Positions 30,835 through 39,788 are shown, counted from the stretch's first letter. The stretch: 41,107 bases of DNA from an uncultured Alphaproteobacteria bacterium (GCA_902570265.1 CACFXF010000015.1:1-41107); one strand, 5' to 3'. Notes: generated by a model from the letters alone, not told the origin. Made by a program: numbers and translations.

Positions 30835-31611
30835 TTGAATTTAGAAAAATTAATTTTTAATTTAAAACCGGTAGTATTTGAAGCTGGAGATGCGATAATA
30901 GAAATCTATAAAAATGGAGCAAAAGCAGAATATAAGGAGGATGGTTCTCCAGTTACTATTGCTGACAGATTGTCAGAAGAAATAATTTTAAAGAGTTTAA
31001 ATTCTATTGCACCTAATATTCCTATTGTTAGTGAAGAAAATAGTATCAGTCATAAGAAAGTCTTTTCTGATGAATATTTTCTTGTAGATCCACTTGACGG
31101 AACAAAAGAGTTTTTAGATTTTAGTGGTTCTGGTGAGTTTACAGTTAACATTGGGTTAATTTCAAAAAATAGACCAATTATGGGAATTATCTATTCTCCA
31201 AATTCAGGACAATTGTATTATGGAATAAGTACAGAAGGTTCATTTTCTGAAAATAAAAATGGAGAAATTCTTAACTTAAAAGTTAAAAAAGGCGAAACTG
31301 ACGATATAATAGCTATTGCTAGTAAAAAACATTTGTCTTTAAAAACTGAGACATGGTTGGCTGATAGAAAAATAAAAAATATTATATCAGCAAGTTCTTC
31401 AATAAAATTTTGTGCGATTGCCAAAGGTGATGCTGACGTTTATCCAAGGTTTTCACCTACAATGGAATGGGATACGGCAGCAGGAGATGCAATTCTTACA
31501 GGAGCAGGAGGAAGAGTTACAGTAGGAGATTCTAATAAACCACTATTCTACGGAAAACCAAACTATAGAAATTTAGACTTTATTGCTTGGAGTAAACTCA
31601 AATTTTTTTGA
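30835..31611 (+). CDS. cysQ: 3'(2'),5'-bisphosphate nucleotidase CysQ
   Basis: I start at TTG 30835 because GGAG lies 8 bases before it and the product then begins NLEKLIFNLKPVVFEAGDAI, matching CysQ length (258 residues). Earlier starts at 30805 (TTG) and 30814 (ATG) are possible. Motifs: DGSPVTIADRLSE, VSEEN, VDPLDGTKEFLD (metal-binding) and MEWDTAAGDAIL. It hydrolyses PAP to AMP, removing the by-product of PAPS use. Located right after Sat-CysC, the expected context. Mg2+-dependent and Li+-sensitive by family. Confidence 0.94.
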   Translation: MNLEKLIFNLKPVVFEAGDAIIEIYKNGAKAEYKEDGSPVTIADRLSEEIILKSLNSIAPNIPIVSEENSISHKKVFSDEYFLVDPLDGTKEFLDFSGSGEFTVNIGLISKNRPIMGIIYSPNSGQLYYGISTEGSFSENKNGEILNLKVKKGETDDIIAIASKKHLSLKTETWLADRKIKNIISASSSIKFCAIAKGDADVYPRFSPTMEWDTAAGDAILTGAGGRVTVGDSNKPLFYGKPNYRNLDFIAWSKLKFF

Positions 31612-31621
31612 TTGTAATAAT

Positions 31622-32242
31622 ATGAAAATAGATCATTTTGCTATATCGGGTACTAATTTAGGAGAAGCCACTGAATATATAGAATCTACGTTAGGTTTTA
31701 AAATGCAAAAGGGAGGTAAGCATGAGATTTTTGGAACCCACAATAATTTGATGGGATTAAAAGATGGACTTTATCTTGAGTGTATATCTATCGATCCAAG
31801 CAGCAATAAAATAAGTTACCCGCGTTGGTTTAATCTTGATAATTTTTATGGTCCTCCAAAACTTACAAACTGGATTTGTAGATGTGAAAAAATTGAAGAA
31901 ATAGTTATGAATACTAGTGTTGATGTCGGCAAAGTAAAAAAAATAACACGAGATAAATTAAATTGGAAAATGACAATTAAAAATGATGGGATTCTACCTT
32001 TTAACAATATTTTTCCTGCATTTATAGAGTGGGATAAAAATTCTTCTCATCCATCTAAAAGTTTAAATTTAGTAGAATGTGAATTATATCATTTGACTAT
32101 TTATCATCCAAAAATTATCGATTTCAAATCAAACTTAAAGAGATTAAAAGATGATCGAATTTCATATGAAAATAATAATAAAATTGGGATAGTTGCTGAA
32201 TTTAAAACTAAAAGTGGGAATAAAATTCTATCAAGTTTTTAA
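31622..32242 (+). CDS. VOC/glyoxalase-like domain protein
   Basis: 206 residues from ATG 31622, 10 bases after the cysQ stop; a start at 31583 would overlap cysQ by 29 bases. MKIDHFAISGTNLGEATEYI is the opening of the glyoxalase_3 type of VOC proteins (His at 4 as metal ligand), followed by LGFKMQKGGKHEIFGTHNNL, LYLECISIDP with the Glu ligand, and FIEWD. A second half with LVECELYHLTIYHPK repeats the fold loosely. Enzyme role unknown. Confidence 0.75.
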   Translation: MKIDHFAISGTNLGEATEYIESTLGFKMQKGGKHEIFGTHNNLMGLKDGLYLECISIDPSSNKISYPRWFNLDNFYGPPKLTNWICRCEKIEEIVMNTSVDVGKVKKITRDKLNWKMTIKNDGILPFNNIFPAFIEWDKNSSHPSKSLNLVECELYHLTIYHPKIIDFKSNLKRLKDDRISYENNNKIGIVAEFKTKSGNKILSSF

Positions 32243-32266
32243 CTATTTTTCTAACAAGGAAATATA

Positions 32267-32806
32267 ATGGATTTTAACACTATTATTAAATTTTGGTTTA
32301 CAGATATTGACTCAAAAAAGTGGTTTGAAAAAGATGATAATTTTGATCAATTATTAAAAGAAAGATTTAATTCCTTAGTAGATCTTGCTTTAGATGATAA
32401 TCTTATGGATTGGAACGTAAATATAAAGGGCAACTTAGCCTTAATTTTGTTATTAGACCAATTCACTAGGAATATTTATAGAAATACTCCTAAAGCGTTT
32501 GCAGGAGATGAAAAAGCTTTAAAAATTTGTTTTATGGGTATAACCAAAGGTTACTTAGAATATGATAATACTTCCTGGAGACATTTTTTGCTTATGCCAT
32601 TAATGCATAGTGAAAATCTTGCAATTCAAGAATTATCTCTACCTCTTTTTAAAAAATACACAAATGACAAAACATATGATTTTGCAAAAAGACATTATGA
32701 AATAGTAAACAATTTCGGACGATTTCCTCATAGAAATACCATTCTTGGAAGAAAATCAACACAAGAAGAGATTATTTTTTTGAAAAAACCAGGATCCTCA
32801 TTTTGA
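32267..32806 (+). CDS. DUF924 family protein
   Basis: 179 residues. IIKFWFTDIDSKKWFEKDDN at the start, GNLALILLLDQFTRNIYRNT in the middle, and FLLMPLMHSE, HYEIVNNFGRFPHRN, RKSTQEEIIFLKKPGSSF at the end are the DUF924 consensus. It is an all-helical TPR-like protein of unknown function, widespread in Alphaproteobacteria and eukaryotes. AACAAGGAAATATAATG gives the ribosome site. It lies in the long operon with Sat-CysC and EamA. Confidence 0.9.
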   Translation: MDFNTIIKFWFTDIDSKKWFEKDDNFDQLLKERFNSLVDLALDDNLMDWNVNIKGNLALILLLDQFTRNIYRNTPKAFAGDEKALKICFMGITKGYLEYDNTSWRHFLLMPLMHSENLAIQELSLPLFKKYTNDKTYDFAKRHYEIVNNFGRFPHRNTILGRKSTQEEIIFLKKPGSSF

Positions 32807-32843
32807 ATAACATTATTATTTTAAAAATTTGAAAAATTAAAAA

Positions 32844-33740
32844 ATGAAATTTCCTTCAAAATCTATCGCAAGTGGTCACATGGCAATGTTAATGTTTTCA
32901 CTTCTAGTATCAGGCTCTTTTGTTTTGGGATCTATTATTGCAAACCTTATTTCACCAGATTTAGTGACTTTTCTAAGGTTTTTAATAGCATTTATAGCAA
33001 TTGCAATTTTAATTCTTTATCAAAGCAAATTTTGTTTTTTAAAATATTTATCTATTGGGAGGAGTTTAATTCTAGGTGCATTGATATCAATTTATTTTAT
33101 AACAATGTTTGAAGGTTTAAAAACAGCATCATCTACTTCTATGGCAGTTGTATTTACTCTTACTCCTTTATTAGCTGGTTTTTTTGATTTAATTTTTTCT
33201 AACCGAGTAATGTCTAAAAAAGTTTGGATTACTGTTGTTGTCGCAGCTATAGGTGCATTATGGATTATTTTTGATGGAAATATTCAAAATTTCATTAATT
33301 TCAAAGTTGGTTATGGTGAAAAACTTTTTTTTATAGGTTGCATTTGTCATGCCTTATATGCGGCATTAATACCAAAGTTTAATAATGGTGAACCTGCAAT
33401 TATTCAAACTTTTGGTACGCTGATATCTGGCATAATAATTTTGGGACTTTTTTCTAACAAAGAAATTATTTATCATAGTTGGATCGATTTTCCAGTTATC
33501 GTTTTATTAACAATTTTATATTTAGCAATTTTTGCAACAGCAGCTAGCTTTTTTTTGATTCAATATTCTGCTGTTCGATTGAGTTCAATTAAAGTTATGG
33601 CATATACATATGCTGTTCCAATATGGGTAGTTTTATTGCAAATTATTTTTTTGCAACAACTCCCTAACACAATTACTTTTGTTGGTGCTTTTGTTATTTT
33701 AGTTTCTTTATTAATTTTATTATTTAATGACGAAGGTTAA
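32844..33740 (+). CDS. EamA/DMT-family exporter (fourth)
   Basis: 298 residues with ten helices. LVSGSFVLGSIIANLISPDL at the first loop, FLRFLIAFIAIAILIL (R in helix 2), TASSTSMAVVFTLTPLLAGFFDLIF closing repeat one, and IKVMAYTYAVPIWVVLLQIIFLQQLPN closing repeat two. It is the last gene of the operon that starts with GST at 27948. Convergent with DUF1989, 21 bases away. Substrate unknown. Confidence 0.88.
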   Translation: MKFPSKSIASGHMAMLMFSLLVSGSFVLGSIIANLISPDLVTFLRFLIAFIAIAILILYQSKFCFLKYLSIGRSLILGALISIYFITMFEGLKTASSTSMAVVFTLTPLLAGFFDLIFSNRVMSKKVWITVVVAAIGALWIIFDGNIQNFINFKVGYGEKLFFIGCICHALYAALIPKFNNGEPAIIQTFGTLISGIIILGLFSNKEIIYHSWIDFPVIVLLTILYLAIFATAASFFLIQYSAVRLSSIKVMAYTYAVPIWVVLLQIIFLQQLPNTITFVGAFVILVSLLILLFNDEG

Positions 33741-33761
33741 GAAGATTTTAAACCATTAAAT

Positions 33762-34367
33762 TTAGTCAATTAAAATTTGATATTGAATTTCGTTAATAAT
33801 GCGGTCCTCCCCATTTATAGGAACAATATCCATAGGACATACTGACATAACAACAATACAATCTATAATTGCTTCTAAAATTATAAAATCATTTTTTTTT
33901 GATAGAGGTGAAGAAAATGTAACATCGCCGTCATTATTAACTGGAATATTCATCCAAAGATTTAATGGGGAAGGGCATTCTTTAATTTTGTATCCTAATT
34001 TATCTAAGGAATTAAATAAATTATCTGTACAATTTTCATGATAACCATCGCAACCAAGCATTTGATATCGATAAGTATCACAAGCAGCAATTAGAGTATC
34101 ATGCCTACCAGGTGAAGTATCCGCCATAATGTGAAGAATTGGTTTTCTTTTGTTTGTGTATAAATATTCACCCTCTTTTGGAAATATAGAACTTGTAACT
34201 GCTCTATTATGTTCCATTGACATAAATTCGCCTACGTCATTTTGATTAAAACACCAAGTATCAACAACTTGCGTTCCATGTGTGTTGATAATTTTAATTT
34301 TTTGATTTTTTGATATTAAAACTGCTTTTGATTCTCTTGGTGGAATTGTAATCAAATTATTAGTCAT
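33762..34367 (-). CDS. DUF1989/urea-carboxylase-associated family protein
   Basis: 201 residues. The first 40 residues (ITIPPRESKAVLISKNQKIK) and the core SMEHNRAVTSSIFPKEG, GRHDTLIAACDTYRY, CPSPLNLWMNIPV and FIILEAIIDCIVVMSVCPMD are the DUF1989 signature. GRHDTLIAACD and the Cys-rich YHENCTDN probably form a metal or substrate site. Relatives are urea carboxylase-associated proteins UAAP1/2, some of which act in the carboxyguanidine/urea pathway as aminohydrolases. Its start overlaps the deaminase stop by 8 bases (ATGACTAA). It is the last gene of the leftward locus. Confidence 0.88.
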   Translation of the reverse strand: MTNNLITIPPRESKAVLISKNQKIKIINTHGTQVVDTWCFNQNDVGEFMSMEHNRAVTSSIFPKEGEYLYTNKRKPILHIMADTSPGRHDTLIAACDTYRYQMLGCDGYHENCTDNLFNSLDKLGYKIKECPSPLNLWMNIPVNNDGDVTFSSPLSKKNDFIILEAIIDCIVVMSVCPMDIVPINGEDRIINEIQYQILID

Positions 34368-34812
34368 CTTCTGCTATATCCTCTAGCCACAGCTCAGGTT
34401 TTTCTTTTATAAATTTGGACATTAATTCTATGCATTTTTTATCATTTGCAATAACAACATCAATACCTTTTGATATTAGAAACTTTTCATTTCCACCAAA
34501 TGTTTTATTTTCTCCAATTACTACTTTAGGAATACCAAATTGAACAATTGTACCACTACACATCATACAAGGACTTAAACTGGTGTACAAAACAGTATCT
34601 TTATATGTTTTTTGTCTTCCAGCTTTTCTTAAAGCATCCATTTCTCCATGTGCTATAGGATCTCCTTTCTGTACTCTTTGATTTCTACCCTGAGCTAAAA
34701 TTTCTCCATTTCTTGCTAATACTGAGCCAATAGGACATCCACCTTCAAGAAAACCTGCTTTTGCTTCATCATAAGCTACTTGCAACAATTTTTGATCAAT
34801 TTCACTAAGCAT
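34360..34812 (-). CDS. Cytosine deaminase, yeast FCY1 type (nucleoside deaminase family)
   Basis: 150 residues. The Zn site is His55-x-Glu57 (AHGEMDAL) and Cys82-x-x-Cys85 (LSPCMMC). After it, IVQFGIPKVVIGENKTFGGN and MSKFIKEKPELWLEDIAE follow yeast cytosine deaminase closely, including the W-x-E-D-I end that closes the active site. Proteins of this group deaminate cytosine, or 5-methylcytosine and related bases, rather than tRNA. The E. coli CodA amidohydrolase is unrelated. Translationally coupled to DUF1989. TadA is excluded because the TadA loop and C-terminus are absent. Confidence 0.88.
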   Translation of the reverse strand: MLSEIDQKLLQVAYDEAKAGFLEGGCPIGSVLARNGEILAQGRNQRVQKGDPIAHGEMDALRKAGRQKTYKDTVLYTSLSPCMMCSGTIVQFGIPKVVIGENKTFGGNEKFLISKGIDVVIANDKKCIELMSKFIKEKPELWLEDIAEDD

Positions 34813-34826
34813 TGGTAATTAAACTC

Positions 34827-35708
34827 CTATAAAATTTTTTTATGATAGTAGGGTAACTTTTCTACACTTGGCGTCCAAATACTTTGATTTTTTAAATCAT
34901 CCAAATATTTAATTATATCTTCCAGTTTAGCAAACCATACATTTTTTGTTTCAAGTGTGCTTTCTATCCAACTTTCAACCTGTTTCCATCTTGCAAGTCT
35001 TCCAGTTAAAAATGGATGAATAATTAACATGAAAAATCCACCAGCTTCGTATTGTGCTTCAAACTCTTCCCAAAAACCTAATAGTCCTTTTGAAGGTGCC
35101 TGTACAGGCATCATATATCCAATTTCTTCATAATGAGCAAATGGAGGCCAATCATCTGTTCCCCAATGAACAGGTATTTCATATAAATTTCCTTTTGGAG
35201 TTTTAATTTCATATGGTATATCATCTGCCATCATTGAGCTATCATATTTAAATTTATGTTCTATCATTAAGTCAATAACCTCATCCGTAATATTATAAAC
35301 TGGTGCTCTATAACCAATGGGATGTTTGCCACAAATTTGTTTGTGTATTTCTAGGGTTTTTTCAAACCATTCTCTTTGATTTCCATATGTTTTGATTGGG
35401 TCTTCATGTAAATATCCATGATGACCTATTTCATGTCCGTCATTTAATATATTTTCAATTTGATATTGATATTCTTTTAAACACCATCCAGGAATAAAAA
35501 ATGATTGTTTTAATCCAAACCTACGATATGTTTCTAAAATTCTTGGAATTGCTACATTCGGACCGTATTTGCCCATTGAAATAGGATATAACCTTTTAAA
35601 ACTATCATCTGGCTTAGAAATGTGGATTAAACTATCAGCATCCATATCAAAAGTTATTGATACGGCACATTTTGCATTGTCAGGCCAAGGTATAGGATTC
35701 CTTATCAT
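34827..35708 (-). CDS. Polysaccharide-deacetylase-fold amidohydrolase (PuuE-like)
   Basis: 293 residues of the NodB-fold. SITFDMDADS (Asp21-Asp23-Asp25), HEIGHHGYLHE (His92, His96, His97, His101) and GYRAPVYNIT near 150 are the metal-binding and active-site motifs. HWGTDDWPP and FMLIIHPFLTGR also fit the amidohydrolase branch. The absence of a signal peptide and the neighbours point to a cytoplasmic small-molecule amidohydrolase, such as allantoinase PuuE or a ureido-acid deacylase, rather than a polysaccharide enzyme. It lies 3 bases from the ABC ATPase gene. Substrate unproven. Confidence 0.82.
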   Translation of the reverse strand: MIRNPIPWPDNAKCAVSITFDMDADSLIHISKPDDSFKRLYPISMGKYGPNVAIPRILETYRRFGLKQSFFIPGWCLKEYQYQIENILNDGHEIGHHGYLHEDPIKTYGNQREWFEKTLEIHKQICGKHPIGYRAPVYNITDEVIDLMIEHKFKYDSSMMADDIPYEIKTPKGNLYEIPVHWGTDDWPPFAHYEEIGYMMPVQAPSKGLLGFWEEFEAQYEAGGFFMLIIHPFLTGRLARWKQVESWIESTLETKNVWFAKLEDIIKYLDDLKNQSIWTPSVEKLPYYHKKIL

Positions 35709-35711
35709 TTA

Positions 35712-36800
35712 TTATTCCTCAATTAAAACATGAACATTCTTTTCTGACCAACTTAACCAATATTTATTTCCATTTTGAATATTAAATTTAGAAAGTTCTC
35801 TTTCGGTAATTTGTATTTTGAATTCTGTACCATCTGTACTTTCTAAAAATAAGGTAACTATTGAACCTACATATTCTTCTGAAATTAATCGACAATTTAT
35901 AATATTTGATTTTTGTGGTTTTACCGAAGAAAAATTCATTAAGTCGGCCGAAATAATATAGTTTATTTTATCTCCTTTTTGTATAGGCTTATTCTTATCA
36001 AGTTGAAAATTAAAGCATCCTGCATTAGTTTTGATATAGGCGATATTTGATTTTATATCATAAACTTTGCCGCTTAGAATATTATTTCTTCCTACAAATT
36101 CTGCAACGAACCTGTTTGTTGGAGATCTATAGATATCTTTTGGAGTGCCAATTTGAGAAACTTCCCCAACATTCATAATTATTACTCTATCCGCCATTGC
36201 AAATGCTTCTGATTGTGAATGAGTTACGTAAACAAAAGTTATATCCAATTCTTTTTGTAATTGTGTAAGTACAGCTTGCATTCTGATTACTAGATGCGCA
36301 TCTAATGCTGATAGAGGCTCATCAAGAAGTAAAATTTCAGGTTCCATTACTAACGATCTTGCAAGAGCAACACGCTGTTTTTGACCGCCAGATAATGTTG
36401 ATATATCTCTTTTTGCAAGCTCTTTAACCTCTAATTTTTCAAGCCACTCTAAAGATTTTTTATTTCTTATTTTGGGACTTAAGCCCCTCATTTTAAGTCC
36501 AAATTCAACATTTTCTTGTACGTTTAAAAAAGGGAATAAAGCTAATGATTGCCATACTAAAGGTGTATCTCTTTCATGCGGTTTTACATTATTCATCAGA
36601 CGATTATTAAATCTTATTTCACCAGATGACGGTATTTCTAATCCAGCTAGCATTCTCAATGTTGTTGTTTTCCCACACCCTGAAGGTCCCATAATGGCAA
36701 GAAATTCTCCTTTTCCAATATCAAAATTAATATCTTTTACTGCTGGAATTTTTTCAAAGTTTTTACAAACATTTTTGAATGTTACTAGTTTATATGACAT
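35712..36800 (-). CDS. ABC transporter ATP-binding protein, PotA-type
   Basis: 362 residues. Walker A GPSGCGKTT, Q-loop VWQSLALFPF, signature LSGGQKQRVALARS, Walker B ILLLDEPLSALD and H-loop YVTHSQ are all intact. A TOBE-type C-terminal domain follows (about 240-362), typical of spermidine/putrescine, iron and opine ABC ATPases. It powers the two permeases encoded upstream; its ATG is adjacent to the permease stop. By family a polyamine importer; by neighbours a nitrogenous base importer is more likely. Confidence 0.93.
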   Translation of the reverse strand: MSYKLVTFKNVCKNFEKIPAVKDINFDIGKGEFLAIMGPSGCGKTTTLRMLAGLEIPSSGEIRFNNRLMNNVKPHERDTPLVWQSLALFPFLNVQENVEFGLKMRGLSPKIRNKKSLEWLEKLEVKELAKRDISTLSGGQKQRVALARSLVMEPEILLLDEPLSALDAHLVIRMQAVLTQLQKELDITFVYVTHSQSEAFAMADRVIIMNVGEVSQIGTPKDIYRSPTNRFVAEFVGRNNILSGKVYDIKSNIAYIKTNAGCFNFQLDKNKPIQKGDKINYIISADLMNFSSVKPQKSNIINCRLISEEYVGSIVTLFLESTDGTEFKIQITERELSKFNIQNGNKYWLSWSEKNVHVLIEE

Positions 36801-37601
36801 TTATTTATTTTTTCCTTTCATTTGCCAAGTTAAGAAAAAAATTTGTGCAGTGATTACTAATGTCATAGACGTGAAGAATACAAAAGTACCAATTGCATTA
36901 ACTTGAGGATCAATATTTCCTTGTACAATTTCAAGAATAATTACTGGTACAGTTTTATTTAATCCAGAAACAAACCATGAAATAGCAAATTCATCAAAAG
37001 AAACAGCTGCAGTTAAACAAAGTGATGAAATAATGGCTGGTTTACAATAAGGTAATATCACATAGCGCATTGTAGCCCACTCCGAGCCTCCCAAATTCCA
37101 TGCAGCTGATTCTAAATCCGGGTCGATTTGATTTAATCTTAGTCTAATAATAGCCATTGCAAATGGTGCTGTTAGTACACTGTGTGCACAAATAATTGAC
37201 CATAATTGACCTGACATCCCAATTTTAGAAAGCCAGGCTAACATAGCTAAGGCAAGAATTATTAATGGAATGGTAGGAGGTAATAAAACTAATGCTAAAT
37301 ATAAACCTTTAAATTTAAAACGGTAGCGGTAGTCTGAATATGCTGTACAGAAACCGAGAAAGGTCGCAAGTATACATGTTACTAGGGATACTATTACACT
37401 ATTGATTGCAGCTTGCCATACTCCAGGATCATTAAAAATTTTAATATACCATTCTAAAGAAAAATTACCTAATGGAATAGTAGGAAATCTTTGAGAATTA
37501 AAAGAAAAAATAACACTAAACGCTATTGGTGTGAAAATGAACACAAATATAAAAATCAAATATGTTATAAGAATAAAATTCAAATATTTTTCTTTGGTCA
37601 T
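36801..37601 (-). CDS. ABC transporter permease, PotC-type
   Basis: 266 residues with six membrane helices. The EAA loop is DLESAAWNLGGSEWATMRYV followed by ILPYCKPAI, the conserved contact site for the ATPase. FTPIAFSVIFSFNSQRFPTI in helix 1 and TAAVSFDEFAISWFVSGL near the end are typical of PotC. It overlaps the preceding permease gene by 4 bases (ATGA). Inner membrane; substrate as for the locus. Confidence 0.92.
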   Translation of the reverse strand: MTKEKYLNFILITYLIFIFVFIFTPIAFSVIFSFNSQRFPTIPLGNFSLEWYIKIFNDPGVWQAAINSVIVSLVTCILATFLGFCTAYSDYRYRFKFKGLYLALVLLPPTIPLIILALAMLAWLSKIGMSGQLWSIICAHSVLTAPFAMAIIRLRLNQIDPDLESAAWNLGGSEWATMRYVILPYCKPAIISSLCLTAAVSFDEFAISWFVSGLNKTVPVIILEIVQGNIDPQVNAIGTFVFFTSMTLVITAQIFFLTWQMKGKNK

Positions 37602-38455
37602 TTTTTAAAACTTTTTGAATATGCAGTCATTATTCCAATAAAAGCTATTGAAAACAAAGTTATCATCATTACAATCGCAACCACCGCAGCTCTTGGCCAT
37701 TGTTGCCCTGATTTTGTTGTGTCTAAAATTAAAATTGGTAATGTTGGTTCTTGAGACCCTCCAAGATAAAATGGGGCAACAAAATCACCAAACGACAAAA
37801 TAAAGCAAAATACCGCAGCGATAATAAAACCTGTTTTTGATAAGGGAATAATAACTCTTTGAATAATTGATTTTGGTTTACATCCCAGATTATAGGCTGC
37901 TTCTATCAAATTTCTATCAATATTGGCCATTGTTACTGTTTGTAAAATGATTACTAAAGGTAGAGTTAGAGTCATATAACCAACTAATGTTCCAATATGA
38001 GTATTTAGCATTTTGAAAGGGCCTAAATCTAAATAACTAAAAAAAGCATTAATCACACCCTTTTCAGCTAAAATAACATACCATGAAAAAGTACGGACTA
38101 GATAACTTGTAAAGAAAGGTATTATAAGCATAAAAATTGCCCATCTTCTAATATTATCTGAAACTTTAAAAGCTAAAGTGAAAGAAGCTGGAAAAGCTAT
38201 TAGCATTGTAAGTAATGTACTAGTTCCTGCAATAATAATAGTAAACCAGTAGCTATCCCAAAAATAGTTTTTTGAAAACATTTTTGTCCAATTAATGAAC
38301 TCAAATGCCTCAGTCATTCTATAATTTTTGACTAAAAAGAATGACATGGCAACCATGAATAAAACTGGACCAACAAAAAATAATAACTGCCAGATAATAA
38401 TAGGCAGCCTAAAAGTTAAGGAATAAATATTTAAATTATTTTTAGTAGGTTTCAT
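37598..38455 (-). CDS. ABC transporter permease, PotB-type
   Basis: 285 residues with six membrane helices and a cytoplasmic N-terminus. FFVGPVLFMVAMSFFLVKNY opens it, SYLVRTFSWYVILAEKGVIN is the loop, and IEAAYNLGCKPKSIIQRVII followed by PLSKTG is the EAA loop. DFVAPFYLGGSQEPT is typical of PotB. The ATG lies about 8 bases after the hairpin at 38464-38487 with no clear ribosome site, which suggests weak or controlled translation. It overlaps the next permease by 4 bases. Confidence 0.92.
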   Translation of the reverse strand: MKPTKNNLNIYSLTFRLPIIIWQLLFFVGPVLFMVAMSFFLVKNYRMTEAFEFINWTKMFSKNYFWDSYWFTIIIAGTSTLLTMLIAFPASFTLAFKVSDNIRRWAIFMLIIPFFTSYLVRTFSWYVILAEKGVINAFFSYLDLGPFKMLNTHIGTLVGYMTLTLPLVIILQTVTMANIDRNLIEAAYNLGCKPKSIIQRVIIPLSKTGFIIAAVFCFILSFGDFVAPFYLGGSQEPTLPILILDTTKSGQQWPRAAVVAIVMMITLFSIAFIGIMTAYSKSFKK

Positions 38456-38463
38456 ATTAAAAA

Positions 38464-38487
38464 AGGGCGATAAAAATATCGCCCTTG
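38464..38487 (-). terminator. Intra-operon hairpin/attenuator between binding-protein and permease genes
   Basis: AAGGGCGATA (38464-38473) and TATCGCCCTT (38478-38487) form a perfect 10-bp stem with a 4-base loop. On the minus strand it is followed by a short T-run and, within a few bases, the ATG of the PotB-type gene. Partial termination or 3' stabilisation would give excess binding protein over permeases, as in many ABC operons. Confidence 0.75.
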
Positions 38488-38496
38488 TATAATAAA

Positions 38497-39615
38497 TTAT
38501 GCGTTTTTATATTCGGACCAAAAGTCATTCCAATCTTCTAATGTTTGTTGTTTAGGAATATCTCTGTAATGAATTCGGCCGTCATTTATTAATGCAATAG
38601 GATCATTTGGCATACCTTCCATTTGATGGCTTCTTTTAGCTTCTTTTGGATCTGCCTCAATTAAAGCAGCTCTGCCTGCTTTAGTAATGCAAAACCCTGG
38701 GTAAGCGGCCATTTGTGCAGATTTAACTTGTCCAACTGGAGATAACATATAATTAATAAATTTTTTAATTATATCAACTTTATCAGTTCCTTTCCCAATG
38801 CAGTAACTTTCTGTCCATTGAATTCCACCTTCTTTAGGTATTACTGAACCTACAGGAGCACCATCTTTTTCTAATACACCAGTTATCCAGTCTCCAATAC
38901 CACACATTGCTAACATTTCTCCATTTTTTAAGGAATTGAATGTTCCACCATAATCAAAATATCCACCAACTTGAGATCGTAATGACATAGTTACATCTTG
39001 TACAGCCTGCCATTTTTTATTATCTAAATCCCACAATCCGGATCCATTACCTTTATATAAACTCATCATACCTAAATTTGGTAAGTGCCAATCGAAATGA
39101 CCAACTTTTCCTTTAACTTCTGGTTTCCAAAAACAAGAATAACTCTGTGCTTCCTCTTCTGATATGACAGTTTTATTATATGAAACACCCAAATGACCAC
39201 CTCTGACCATTACGGAATGAAGTTTTCCATTGGCCCAATGTCCAGGAAATTTTGTAAAATCTTCATGAAGCATGTCATCAAAAGGATAGTCTGAAGGTTC
39301 AAGATCTTCAATATAACCTGCCATATTTAATTGTTGAACAAATTCAGCGTCTGAAAGTATTATATCATAAGTTCCTGGTGGAGATTGAGCTATTAAAGCA
39401 AGCATATTGTCACCACCTGCATAATATTTAGGTACAAACTTTACATTGTTTGCCGCTTCAAATTCAGACACAATATCAGGCTCACCATGTCCATACCATG
39501 CGAGCATATTTAATTCTACCGTAGATGCCCAAGCACGACTAACAAACGGAATACTTAAAGCAGTAGCTCCTGACAATTTAAGAAAATTTCTTCTGTTATT
39601 TTTTTTTGTGGTCAT
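38497..39615 (-). CDS. Extracellular solute-binding protein, PotD-like, Tat-exported
   Basis: I start at ATG 39615 because GGGAGATAAAT stands before it and the product begins MTTKKNNRRNFLKLSGATAL, a twin-arginine signal with the RR-x-F-L-K motif. The frame's earlier ATG at 39660 would add 15 residues before the RR. 372 residues with a spermidine/putrescine-binding fold: LNMLAWYGHGEPDIVSEFEA, GTYDIILSDAEFVQQL and a late QVKSAQMAAYPGF block. Tat export implies folding before export, which fits a cofactor or a ligand loaded in the cytosol, or simple lineage preference. It is the first gene of the ABC operon and is followed by a hairpin. Confidence 0.91.
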   Translation of the reverse strand: MTTKKNNRRNFLKLSGATALSIPFVSRAWASTVELNMLAWYGHGEPDIVSEFEAANNVKFVPKYYAGGDNMLALIAQSPPGTYDIILSDAEFVQQLNMAGYIEDLEPSDYPFDDMLHEDFTKFPGHWANGKLHSVMVRGGHLGVSYNKTVISEEEAQSYSCFWKPEVKGKVGHFDWHLPNLGMMSLYKGNGSGLWDLDNKKWQAVQDVTMSLRSQVGGYFDYGGTFNSLKNGEMLAMCGIGDWITGVLEKDGAPVGSVIPKEGGIQWTESYCIGKGTDKVDIIKKFINYMLSPVGQVKSAQMAAYPGFCITKAGRAALIEADPKEAKRSHQMEGMPNDPIALINDGRIHYRDIPKQQTLEDWNDFWSEYKNA

Positions 39616-39788
39616 ATTTATCTCCCTGTTATTTATTGTGAAAACTAAACTTTCAAACAAATATGTAAGTTAACCTATTGATATAATAATTAAAGACTTG
39701 CTTATATTTACAATAAAAATATATTAGTTTTAGTTTATCATTTTTACAATCTGTTTTGATCTTTATTTTTTAAAATTAACAAAAAATT
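39616..39788. promoter_or_regulatory. Divergent promoter region of the ABC and BtpA operons
   Basis: This 173-base interval separates the divergent starts of the leftward ABC operon and the rightward BtpA/phosphoribosyltransferase pair, so it should hold both promoters and any shared regulator site. It is A/T-rich; no operator palindrome was recognised. The BtpA-type gene has no clear ribosome site. Confidence 0.5.
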
